From CAVORB01 sp963698495 (GTDB taxonomy: Bacteria; Pseudomonadota; Gammaproteobacteria; Chromatiales; Chromatiaceae): a DNA stretch of 64,000 bases. A program made the translations under genes and the position numbers. This document shows positions 8,442 to 16,338 of the stretch, piece after piece (position 1 is the first letter of the stretch; each line of letters begins with the position of its first letter). The notes below the pieces were generated by a model. That model made no database searches and was not told the DNA's origin. It saw only the letters and a list, made by a program, of their open reading frames with translations. The stretch is taken from assembly GCA_963698495.1 (NCBI GenBank), contig CAVORB010000021.1, forward strand, positions 1 to 64,000, given 5' to 3'.

Positions 8442-10661
8442 ATGATCACGGAGCCTCCCACCATCCTGCGGGTCGCCGTCGCGGCGCCGCTCCCGCGGCT
8501 GTTCGACTATCTGCCCTCGTCCACCGAGCGTGGGGGCACACCAGTCCCCGGGATCAGGGTCCGAGTGCCGTTCGGCCGGCGCAGCCGGATCGGGATGGTG
8601 GTGGAGCTGGCACGGGGAACGCAACAGCCCTTGGACCGGCTCAAGGAGATCGAGGCCGTGCTCGACCCCGCGCCCTTGCTCGATCAGGCGGACCTCCAGC
8701 TCGTCCTCTGGGCCGCGGCCTACTACCAGCACCCGCCGGGCGATGCCCTGTTCAGCGCCCTGCCCCAAAGCCTTCGCCGGCAAGGGACGCCCACGGAACC
8801 CGGGGAACCGGGTTGGCGGCTCACGCCCGAGGGCCGAGAGCGAGCCGCCGACGGCCTCTCCCGCGCCCCGAAACAGGCCCGGGTCGCGGAGCTGCTGCGT
8901 GCTCACCCCGAGGGGCTGCCGGTCGTGGAGCTCACGCGCCGTCTGGGCGACTGCGCCGCCGCGCTGCGCGGCCTGGGCGCGAAGGGATGGGCCGAGCGTA
9001 TGCGCCTGGCGTCGCCACCCGCCGGCGAGACTTCGGCCCCTCCGAAACCCGACCCGAACCTCAACCAAGGCCAACAGGTAGCGGTGGACGCGGTGCGCGC
9101 GTCCCTGGGCCGCTACCGGGCCTTCCTGCTCGAAGGCGTGACCGGCAGCGGCAAGACCGAGGTCTACATCCGGTTGTTGCGGTCGGTGATCGAGGCCGGC
9201 CGGCAGGCCCTGGTACTGGTGCCCGAGATCGGCCTCACACCGCAGCTCGCGCGCCGGTTGCAAGCGCGGATCACGGAGCCCATGGTGATCCTGCACTCGT
9301 CCCTGAGCCAGGGAGAGCGGGAGCGCGCCTGGCGCAGCGCCGCGCGCGGAGAAGCCGCCCTGGTGCTCGGCACCCGCTCGGCGGTGTTCACCCCCCTGCC
9401 GCGCCTCGGCCTCATCCTGGTGGACGAGGAGCACGACCTCTCGTTCAAGCAGCAGGACGGCTTCCGCTACTCGGCCCGGGACCTGGCCGTGCGCCGCGCG
9501 CAGCGCGCGGGCTGCCCGGTGGTGCTGGGCTCCGCCACCCCTTCGCTGGAGACCCTGCACAACGCGCGCAGCGGTCGCTACGGGCTGCTCGAGCTGCCCG
9601 AGCGCGCGGGCGGCGCGCGCCCGCCCGAGATCGCCTTGCTGGACATCCGCGCCCAGCCGCTGCAGGCGGGGCTCTCGCCGGTGCTGATCCGCATGATGGG
9701 GGAGCGCTTCGCCGCCGGCGAGCAGGTGCTGCTGTTCCTCAACCGGCGCGGCTTCGCCCCCGTGCTCACCTGCCACGCCTGCGGCTGGGTGGGGGAATGC
9801 CCCCGCTGCGACGCGCGCCTGACGCTTCACCTCTCCGACAACCGCTTGTGGTGCCACCACTGCGGCCTGACCAACCCGGTGCCCCGTACGTGCCCGGCGT
9901 GCCAGGGGCCGGAGCTGAGTCCCCTTGGCCGCGGCACCGAGCGACTGGACGAGGAGATCCGCGGGCTCTTCCCCGAGGTCCCGCTGGCCCGGGTGGACCG
10001 CGACAGCACCCGCCGCAAGGGCGAGCTGGCGCGCCTGCTGGCGGCGGCCCGCCGCGGCGAGTTTCCGCTGCTGCTCGGCACCCAGATGCTGGCCAAGGGG
10101 CACCACTTCCCCGCCGTGACCCTGGTGGGAATTCTGGACCTGGACCAGGGGCTCTACGGGGCGGACTTCCGGGGCCCCGAGCGCATGGCCCAGCTCGTGG
10201 TGCAGGTGGCGGGGCGGGCGGGGCGCGCCGAGCGTCCGGGCAAGGTGGTGCTGCAGACCCGACACCCGGACCACCCCCTGCTCACGACCCTGCTGCGCAG
10301 CGGATACCCCAGCTTCGCCGCGGCCGCCCTGGAGGAGCGGCGGGAGGCCGAGCTGCCTCCCTTCACGCACCAGGCCCTGATGCGGGCCGAGTCGCCCCTG
10401 CCCGAGGCAGCGCGGGACATGCTGCGGGCCGCCGCCGCGAGCGGGCTCGGCCTGCTCCCGCCGGGTGCCCAGCTGCTCGGCCCGGTGCCGGCGCCGATGG
10501 AGAGGCGCGCGGGGCGCTACCGCGCCCAGCTCCTGGTGCAGTCGCCCAGCCGACCCGCCCTGCAACGCTTCCTCGCCGCCTGGATGGGTGAGGTGCGGGG
10601 CCTCAAGGGCCACGCCAAGGTCCGCTGGTCGCTGGACGTCGATCCCCAGGAAATGCTCTGA
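8442..10661 (+). CDS. priA: primosomal protein N' (replication restart helicase PriA)
   Basis: This 739-residue superfamily-2 helicase has an N-terminal 3'-DNA-binding domain (residues 1-~110) and Walker A 'EGVTGSGKTEVY' (~229). The DEEH box is 'LVDEEHDLSFKQ' (~326). The zinc module is built from the Cys pairs CHACG, CPRC, CHHC and CPAC (~440-490). The helicase C-terminal motifs include 'LLGTQMLAKGHHFP'. PriA reloads the replisome at collapsed forks. The length matches the family. It lies 72 bp upstream of argS, as in Pseudomonas, and the upstream gap carries DnaA boxes. Confidence 0.97.
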   Translation: MITEPPTILRVAVAAPLPRLFDYLPSSTERGGTPVPGIRVRVPFGRRSRIGMVVELARGTQQPLDRLKEIEAVLDPAPLLDQADLQLVLWAAAYYQHPPGDALFSALPQSLRRQGTPTEPGEPGWRLTPEGRERAADGLSRAPKQARVAELLRAHPEGLPVVELTRRLGDCAAALRGLGAKGWAERMRLASPPAGETSAPPKPDPNLNQGQQVAVDAVRASLGRYRAFLLEGVTGSGKTEVYIRLLRSVIEAGRQALVLVPEIGLTPQLARRLQARITEPMVILHSSLSQGERERAWRSAARGEAALVLGTRSAVFTPLPRLGLILVDEEHDLSFKQQDGFRYSARDLAVRRAQRAGCPVVLGSATPSLETLHNARSGRYGLLELPERAGGARPPEIALLDIRAQPLQAGLSPVLIRMMGERFAAGEQVLLFLNRRGFAPVLTCHACGWVGECPRCDARLTLHLSDNRLWCHHCGLTNPVPRTCPACQGPELSPLGRGTERLDEEIRGLFPEVPLARVDRDSTRRKGELARLLAAARRGEFPLLLGTQMLAKGHHFPAVTLVGILDLDQGLYGADFRGPERMAQLVVQVAGRAGRAERPGKVVLQTRHPDHPLLTTLLRSGYPSFAAAALEERREAELPPFTHQALMRAESPLPEAARDMLRAAAASGLGLLPPGAQLLGPVPAPMERRAGRYRAQLLVQSPSRPALQRFLAAWMGEVRGLKGHAKVRWSLDVDPQEML

Positions 10662-10733
10662 GGGGCGGATTCCTGGTATCCTTTGCGGTTCGCCGGATAG
10701 CAACCCACCCCGCCCCCGCTCGATCGCCGTCAG

Positions 10734-12503
10734 ATGAAGCAACAGGTCCAGGATCTCGTCCAAGCCGCCCTCGCCCGACTCGCCGCCGATGGGACCCTCC
10801 CGGGAACTGAGCAGGCCGCCCCGGTGATCGAGCGCGCCCGCGACCCGAGCCACGGCGACTTCGCCACCAATGTGGCCATGGTGATGGCGAAGGCGGCGCG
10901 CGCGCGGCCCCGCGATCTGGCCGAGCGACTGGTGCAGGCGCTGCCCGGATCGCCCTTGATCGAGCGCGTCGAGATCGCGGGTCCCGGCTTCGTGAACTTC
11001 TACCTCTCGCCCGAGGCCTACCTTTCCCTGGTCCCGCGGATCCTGGACGCCGGCCACGCCTACGGCCGCAGCGACCTCGGTGCTGGCAGGCGGGTGCAGG
11101 TGGAGTTCGTCTCCGCCAACCCCACCGGCCCGCTGCACGTGGGCCACGGCCGCGGGGCGGCCTACGGCGCCGTGGTGGCGGACCTGCTCGCGGCGGTCGG
11201 CTTCGAGGTCCACCGGGAGTACTACGTCAACGACGCCGGGCGGCAGATGGACATCCTGGGCACCTCGGTGTGGCTCAGATACCTGGAGCTCTGCGGCGAG
11301 GAGCTCGACTTCCCGAGCAACGGCTACAAGGGCGACTATGTCTGGGACATCGCCGCCACCCTGCACCGGGAGCACGGCGACGACTACCGCTGCGACGCCG
11401 GCGAGGTATTTGGCGGCGTGCCGCCGGACGAGCGCCCCGACGCGCCGGACGGCGACAAGGAGGCCCATATCGACGGCCTGATCGCCAACGCCAAGCGGCT
11501 GCTCGGCGACAACCGTTACCGCTACGTGTTCGAGCTGGGGCTCAACACCATCCTGGACGATATCCGCGACGACCTGGCGCTGTTCGGCGTCGAGTACGAG
11601 GAATGGTTCTCCGAGCGGTCCCTGACCGAGAAGGGGGCCGTCAACCGCGCCATCGAGCGCCTGCGCGACTCCGGCCATCTGTACGAGAAGGGCGGGGCAC
11701 AGTGGTTCCGCTCCAGCGACTTCGGCGACGAGAAGGATCGGGTGGTGGTGCGCGAGAACGGCCAGACCACTTACTTCGCCTCCGACATTGCCTACCACAT
11801 GGACAAGCTCGAGCGCGGCTTCGACCGGGTGATCGACGTCTGGGGGGCCGATCATCACGGCTACGTGCCGCGGGTGAAGGCGGCGCTCCGCGCCCTCGGC
11901 GACGACGACTCCAAGCTCGACGTGCTGCTGGTGCAGTTCGCCATCCTCTACCGCGGCGGCGAGAAGGCGCAGATGTCCACCCGCTCGGGGGAGTTCGTCA
12001 CCCTGCGTCAGCTGCGCAAGGAGGTCGGGCGCGACGCCGCCCGCTTCTTCTACGTCATGCGCCGCTGCGAGCAGCATCTCGATTTCGACCTGGACCTAGC
12101 CAAGTCCCAGTCCGCGGACAACCCCGTCTACTATGTACAGTACGCCCACGCCCGAGTGTGCAGCGTCCTGCGGCAGGCCGGGGACAAGGGCATCGCGGTG
12201 GAACCGACGGCGGGCGAGGCCAATCTCGAGCGCCTGATCGAGGGGCACGAGCTGGCGTTGCTCAAGACCCTCTCGCGCTATCCGGAGGTGGTCGAGGCGG
12301 CGGCCCTGAGCGAGGAGCCGCACCAGCTGACCCACTACCTGCGCGAGCTGGCGAACGAGTTCCACACCTATTACAACGCCCACCAGTTCCTGGTGACGGA
12401 CGCCAACCTGCGCGACGCCCGGATCAAGCTGATCCTCGCGGTCAGGGTGGTGCTGCGCAACGGGCTCAACCTGCTCGGCGTGTCGGCGCCCGAGAGCATG
12501 TAG
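10734..12503 (+). CDS. argS: arginyl-tRNA synthetase
   Basis: This 589-residue class I synthetase begins with the Add-1 domain (residues 1-~110) that recognises the tRNA D-loop. The HIGH-like motif is 'NPTGPLHVGHGRGA' (~132). A KMSKS-equivalent 'KAQMSTRSGEFVTL' follows, and the DALR anticodon-binding domain is at the C-terminus ('HYLRELANEFHTYYNAHQF'). Loss of the canonical KMSK lysine is normal for many bacterial ArgRS. It sits between priA and the SPOR gene, ten bases upstream of the latter, which is the gammaproteobacterial arrangement. Confidence 0.97.
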   Translation: MKQQVQDLVQAALARLAADGTLPGTEQAAPVIERARDPSHGDFATNVAMVMAKAARARPRDLAERLVQALPGSPLIERVEIAGPGFVNFYLSPEAYLSLVPRILDAGHAYGRSDLGAGRRVQVEFVSANPTGPLHVGHGRGAAYGAVVADLLAAVGFEVHREYYVNDAGRQMDILGTSVWLRYLELCGEELDFPSNGYKGDYVWDIAATLHREHGDDYRCDAGEVFGGVPPDERPDAPDGDKEAHIDGLIANAKRLLGDNRYRYVFELGLNTILDDIRDDLALFGVEYEEWFSERSLTEKGAVNRAIERLRDSGHLYEKGGAQWFRSSDFGDEKDRVVVRENGQTTYFASDIAYHMDKLERGFDRVIDVWGADHHGYVPRVKAALRALGDDDSKLDVLLVQFAILYRGGEKAQMSTRSGEFVTLRQLRKEVGRDAARFFYVMRRCEQHLDFDLDLAKSQSADNPVYYVQYAHARVCSVLRQAGDKGIAVEPTAGEANLERLIEGHELALLKTLSRYPEVVEAAALSEEPHQLTHYLRELANEFHTYYNAHQFLVTDANLRDARIKLILAVRVVLRNGLNLLGVSAPESM

Positions 12504-12513
12504 GGGAAGTAGC

Positions 12514-13107
12514 ATGGCGAGGGATTACAGGGCGCGCACCGGCACCAGGTCGCGCCGCGGCAACCGCGGCTCGGGCTTCTTCTGGTTCGTCACCGGCGTC
12601 GTGGTCGGGGCCTTCGGCGTGGGACTGGCCTGGACGCTGCAGGACGCGGAACAGGCCGCGCCGCTCCAGGCGACGGCAGAGCCCGCGCGGCAGCCCACCG
12701 CAAAGCCGCGTTTCGACTTCCATACCATCCTGCCGGAGATGGAGGTGGTGGTGCCGGACGAGGAGCTTGCAGCCAAGCCGCCGCCCCTTCCGCCCAAGCC
12801 GCAGAAGCCGGACCCGGCAGCTCAGCCCGCGCAGCCTGCCGAGGCGCAGACGCAGACCCCGCCCGCCGCCGACGGCTCATACCTGCTGCAGGTCGCCTCG
12901 TACCGCAACGTCAGCGAGGCCGAGCGGCTCAAGGCGCAGCTCGCCCTGATCGGAATCCAGGCCCAGATCCAACAGGTGACGATTAACGGCAAGGACACCT
13001 ACCACCGGGTGCGCGCCGGTCCCTACCGCGACAAGGACGCCATCAACCAGGCCCGCGCCCAGCTCTCGCGTAAGGGGCTGGAGAGCATCACGATCAAGCT
13101 CAAGTAG
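12514..13107 (+). CDS. SPOR-domain membrane protein (FtsN-like)
   Basis: The 197-residue protein has a basic cytoplasmic N-terminus, one transmembrane helix (FFWFVTGVVVGAFGVGLAW, residues ~28-46), a Pro/Ala/Lys-rich periplasmic linker, and a C-terminal SPOR domain from ~125 ('YLLQVASYRNVSEAERLKAQL', then 'YHRVRAGPYRDKDAI'). SPOR domains bind denuded glycan strands at the division septum. The topology and position downstream of argS match the FtsN-like protein of Pseudomonas. In that genus the next gene is hslV, whereas here the neighbour is the convergent feo operon, so the synteny is broken after this gene. Confidence 0.9.
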   Translation: MARDYRARTGTRSRRGNRGSGFFWFVTGVVVGAFGVGLAWTLQDAEQAAPLQATAEPARQPTAKPRFDFHTILPEMEVVVPDEELAAKPPPLPPKPQKPDPAAQPAQPAEAQTQTPPAADGSYLLQVASYRNVSEAERLKAQLALIGIQAQIQQVTINGKDTYHRVRAGPYRDKDAINQARAQLSRKGLESITIKLK

Positions 13108-13131
13108 CGGCGGGGCGGCCGCCAAGAAGAT

Positions 13132-13275
13132 GCTGATCATTGGCCTTCCTGGCCAAGATCAGCACGCCGCCCAAGAAGCGTGGTTCTTGGGTGGCTTCAT
13201 TTTCAATCGCTTACGCGCTTGAAAATGCCGTCACATCCCTGTGCCGCGGGACGCGCTGAAGTGATCAGCGCGTCC
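13132..13275. repeat. structured intergenic repeat, copy A (four consecutive stem-loops)
   Basis: Between the convergent SPOR and feoC genes lie four stem-loops in a row. The first is at 13132-13163 (arm GCTGATC..TTGGCC, loop TTCCT, one bulged A). The second is at 13166-13195 (12 bp including one G-T, loop GCGTGG). The third is at 13198-13227 (9-bp perfect stem CATTTTCAA). The fourth is at 13249-13275 (11-bp perfect stem GGACGCGCTGA), ending immediately beside the feoC stop codon. A diverged copy is at 39028-39150. Shared blocks are 'atcgcttacg' and the 'cacatcc..gtgccgcgg' core. The element could serve as a bidirectional terminator or an exported repeat family. Confidence 0.75.
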
Positions 13276-13563
13276 TTAACCGCTGACCTTCGACCCGTCT
13301 CCGCCGCCACCCCGGGCTTCGGCATCGAGCTTGTCGCGCCCCCCGCCCGTCCATCGATAGACTTCCGCCGCGCCTGGACCGCATTGGTTGCAGTTGCCCG
13401 CGCAGGCGGGCGAGGGTGAGCAGCGCTCGATCCTCCCCTTGGCGATCCAGACCTCCAGCATGGCCCGTACCACCTCGGGATCGGCCTGGAAACGCAGGGC
13501 CATGTCCGCGAGGGTGGCCTCTTCCCGCTGCTGCAGGTAACGCCTGAGATCCGAGAGGATCAC
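13276..13563 (-). CDS. feoC: ferrous iron transport protein C (FeoC-like winged helix)
   Basis: This 95-residue protein starts from GTG at 13563 with VILSDLRRYLQQREEATLADM. That is the winged-helix pattern of FeoC (DUF of the FeoC-like transcriptional regulator family). A Cys cluster at residues ~57-70 (CSPSPACAGNCNQC) matches the four-Cys Fe-S region of FeoC. The start overlaps the feoB stop as GTGA, so it is translationally coupled. The Gly/Asp-rich tail after residue ~85 is probably disordered. FeoC modulates FeoB stability or activity in enterics, and its role elsewhere is less clear. Confidence 0.88.
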   Translation of the reverse strand: MILSDLRRYLQQREEATLADMALRFQADPEVVRAMLEVWIAKGRIERCSPSPACAGNCNQCGPGAAEVYRWTGGGRDKLDAEARGGGGDGSKVSG

Positions 13564-15917
13564 GCGTCCGCCCCCGCGGCAGCGAAGCGGCCGCGCCCGT
13601 TGCGCGCCCAGGCGCGCAGGGCCGCGAACACCACCGCCAGCAGGACGGTGAGACCGACGATCCATGCCGCCGAGCTCGCGGGGTGACGCTCGAAGGTGGC
13701 GGCCTGGTAGAAGAGGGTGGCGGTCACGAAGGCGATGCCGGTGGACCAGGCGGCGACGAAGGCGGCCCAGGGCGCCCCCGCCTCGCGCACGATGGCGCCG
13801 ACCGTGGCGGCGCAGGGGAAGTACAGCAGCACGAACAGCAGATACGCGAAGGCGCCGACCCGGCCGTCGAAGCGGGCCTCCATGGCGCCGAAGGTGCCCG
13901 CGCTCACACCCTGCGATGAAGCAGCCTGCTCGCGGTCGCTCAGATCCCCGACACCGAGCCCCAAGGGGTCAAGCAAGCTCTCCCCCACCGCGGCCAGATT
14001 GGCCGGGACGGTGGCCGCCGCCGCGGCCAGCGACGCGAACAGGTCGAACGGCCGAGTCGGCGCCTGGGGCTGGGCCTCCGCGGCGAGCCGCCCATAGAGT
14101 GAGTCCAGGGTGCCCACGATCACCTCCTTGGCCAGGACCCCCGAGAAGACGCCCAGGACCGCCGGCCAGTTGTCCTCGCGAATGCCCAGCGGCGCGAACA
14201 GGGGCGTTGCCGTGCGGCTCACCGCCCCCAGCACGGACTGGTCGCTGTCGACCTCGCCCAGGCTGCCGTCGGTGCCCACGCTGCCGAGGATGTTCAGCGC
14301 CAGCACCATGACCACGATCACGCGCCCCGCCTCCTTGAGAAACAGCTTGACCCGATCCCAGGTGCGCAGCAGAACCCCCTTGAGCGTCGGCAGGTGATAC
14401 GGCGGGAGCTCCATCATGAAGCCGGTGCTCTCCCCTCGAAGCAGGGTGTTCCTCATCACCAGCCCGGTCAGGACAGCGACCACGATGCCGGTGAGATAGA
14501 GCGCGAACACCACGTTCTGGCCCGCATTGGGAAAGAAGGCCGAGGCGAACAGCACGTAGACCGGCAACCGCGCCCCGCAGGACATGAAGGGGTTCATCAA
14601 GATGGTGAGCTTGCGCTCGCGCTCGTTCTCCAGCGTGCGCGTGGCCATCACCGCCGGCACGTTGCACCCGAAGCCCACGATCAGCGGCACGAACGCCTTG
14701 CCGGGCAGCCCGATGGAGCGCATGAACCGGTCCATGACGAAGGCGGCGCGGGCCATGTAGCCGGTGTCCTCCACCACGGACAGAAAGAGATAGAGGCTTG
14801 CGATGATGGGGACGAAGGTAGCCACCACCTGCAACCCGCCGCCGATCCCCCCGGCCAGGATCAGGCTCAGCCAGGCCGGGGCCCCCAGCCCCACCAGCCA
14901 GGCACCCAGCCCGTCCACGAACAGGGCGCCGGCAACGCCGTCGAAGAAGTCGATGAAGGCCCCGCCCAGATTGATGGTGAACACGAACATCAGATACATG
15001 ACCGCGAGAAAGAGCGGGATGCCCCAGATGCGGCTCAGCACCACCCGGTCGATGCGGTCGGTGAGGGTCTTGCCCACCCGGCCGCGGTGCCTGGAGACCC
15101 GTTGCGCCAGGGTGTGGGCATGGCCGAAGCGGGTATCGGCGATATGGATGTCGGCCTCCTCCCCCGAGCGGTCCTCGATCACCGTGCGCCAGTGAGCCGC
15201 GAGCTTCCGGGTCTCCGCGTCCGCGATGCCGTCCGCGGCGGGGTCGCCCTCGAGCAGCTTGAGCGCCAGCCAGCGGGTGTTTACCTTGGCGGCATCGGCC
15301 TCGAAGCGCGGCGCGATATCCGCCACCGCCTGCTCCACGCACTCCTCCTGGGCGAGGGAAAAACCTCCCCCCTGCTTGCCGTCGGCGACCGACAGCATGC
15401 GCGCCTTGAGCTCGGTGAGCCCCTCCTGCGTCACCGCCACCACCGGCACCGCGGGACAGCCGATCTCCCGGGCAAGGAGCGCGGGATCGAGCTCGATGCC
15501 GCGCTTGCGCGCCACGTCCATCATGTTGAGCGCGAGGATCAGCGGCACCCCCATCTCCAGCAGCTGCACCGTGAGATACAGGTTTCGCTCCAGATTGGAC
15601 GCGTCCACCACGTTGACGATCAGGTCCGCGTCGCGGGACAGCAGATAGTCGCGCGTCACCCGCTCGTCCAGGGAGCCGGCGTCGAGGGAGTAGATGCCCG
15701 GCAGGTCGATCACCCGGATCTCGCGCCGGTCGAGCTCCAGACGGCCTTCCTTTCGCTCCACCGTGACCCCCGGCCAGTTGCCCGTCTTCTGCCGAATGCC
15801 GGTGAAGGCGTTGAACAGGGCCGACTTGCCGCAGTTGGGGTTCCCCGCCAGGGCAATGGTCAGCGCGCCGGCTGGTTTCTCCGGGATAGCTTGACCGTCT
15901 TGTTCGCAACAGGCCAT
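13560..15917 (-). CDS. feoB: ferrous iron transporter B
   Basis: This 785-residue protein has an N-terminal G-protein domain with G1 'GNPNCGKSALF' (~25), G3 'DLPGIYS' and G4 'NMMD', followed by a GDI-like helical region and about ten transmembrane segments. The Gate motifs are recognisable, including 'GFGCNVPAVMATRTL' and 'NPFMSCGARLPVY'. It imports Fe2+ across the inner membrane. The length is typical. It is the middle gene of the feoABC operon: feoA lies 56 bp upstream and feoC overlaps its stop. A Fur-like operator precedes feoA. Confidence 0.97.
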   Translation of the reverse strand: MACCEQDGQAIPEKPAGALTIALAGNPNCGKSALFNAFTGIRQKTGNWPGVTVERKEGRLELDRREIRVIDLPGIYSLDAGSLDERVTRDYLLSRDADLIVNVVDASNLERNLYLTVQLLEMGVPLILALNMMDVARKRGIELDPALLAREIGCPAVPVVAVTQEGLTELKARMLSVADGKQGGGFSLAQEECVEQAVADIAPRFEADAAKVNTRWLALKLLEGDPAADGIADAETRKLAAHWRTVIEDRSGEEADIHIADTRFGHAHTLAQRVSRHRGRVGKTLTDRIDRVVLSRIWGIPLFLAVMYLMFVFTINLGGAFIDFFDGVAGALFVDGLGAWLVGLGAPAWLSLILAGGIGGGLQVVATFVPIIASLYLFLSVVEDTGYMARAAFVMDRFMRSIGLPGKAFVPLIVGFGCNVPAVMATRTLENERERKLTILMNPFMSCGARLPVYVLFASAFFPNAGQNVVFALYLTGIVVAVLTGLVMRNTLLRGESTGFMMELPPYHLPTLKGVLLRTWDRVKLFLKEAGRVIVVMVLALNILGSVGTDGSLGEVDSDQSVLGAVSRTATPLFAPLGIREDNWPAVLGVFSGVLAKEVIVGTLDSLYGRLAAEAQPQAPTRPFDLFASLAAAAATVPANLAAVGESLLDPLGLGVGDLSDREQAASSQGVSAGTFGAMEARFDGRVGAFAYLLFVLLYFPCAATVGAIVREAGAPWAAFVAAWSTGIAFVTATLFYQAATFERHPASSAAWIVGLTVLLAVVFAALRAWARNGRGRFAAAGADA

Positions 15918-15973
15918 ATCGGTGCCACTGACTAGGTTCGAGGGCGGGGAACAGGGCAGTGAGTAGGTTACGC

Positions 15974-16243
15974 CTAAGACGCCTCGGGCACGGCATGCCG
16001 CGTCAGGGGCTCTACCGACAGCTTATCGACGACGCCCCCGCCGAGCGCAACGCGGGTGTCGCCGAGGGAGACCACAAGCCCGCTGCCGCGATGCTGCAGG
16101 ACCCGGATCTCGCTGCCGACGCGCACGCCCAGCGCCATGAGCCGGCGCACGAGCTGGCGTCCCCCACGGATCTCGGCGACCCGCGCTGGCACACCGAGAG
16201 CCAGATCCTGGAGCGGAACGAGGGACGGCTGCGCGCGTGCCAT
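15974..16243 (-). CDS. feoA: ferrous iron transport protein A
   Basis: This 89-residue single SH3-like domain has the FeoA pattern 'LVRRLMALGVRVGSEIRVLQHRGSGLVVSLGDTRVALG'. The core domain is about 75 residues, as expected. FeoA assists FeoB-mediated Fe2+ uptake. The ATG at 16243 is followed by MARAQPSLVPLQDL, a conventional N-terminus. It is the first gene of the operon, and the Fur-like palindrome 16266-16284 lies 23 bp upstream of its start. Confidence 0.93.
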   Translation of the reverse strand: MARAQPSLVPLQDLALGVPARVAEIRGGRQLVRRLMALGVRVGSEIRVLQHRGSGLVVSLGDTRVALGGGVVDKLSVEPLTRHAVPEAS

Positions 16244-16265
16244 GAAGGGTCCCGATGAAAAGCTG

Positions 16266-16284
16266 AATGGGAATCGTTCCCGTT
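16266..16284. promoter_or_regulatory. Fur-box-like operator upstream of feoABC
   Basis: The 19-bp palindrome AATGGGAATCGTTCCCGTT resembles the gammaproteobacterial Fur consensus (AATGAGAATNATTCTCATT), with about 14 of 18 informative positions shared by eye. It lies between the feoA start (16243) and the end of the fusA-like gene, where a feo promoter must be. Iron-dependent repression of feoABC is therefore a reasonable inference. Confidence 0.65.
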
Positions 16285-16338
16285 AGTTTACCGCCAACGC
16301 CAGTGCAGTACAGCCGCGCATGGCGTGGGGTGACCGTC

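Noticed and set aside
8151..12077. Very long open frame (over 1,300 codons) on the minus strand across priA and argS
   Set aside because: The sense-strand genes have complete family motifs. The antisense frame is a product of high-GC codon bias, with low-complexity Ala/Arg/Gly/His content and no domain.
14394..15935. 513-codon plus-strand frame across feoB
   Set aside because: It is antisense to all FeoB motifs, is His/Gln/Gly-rich, and has no plausible start or family.
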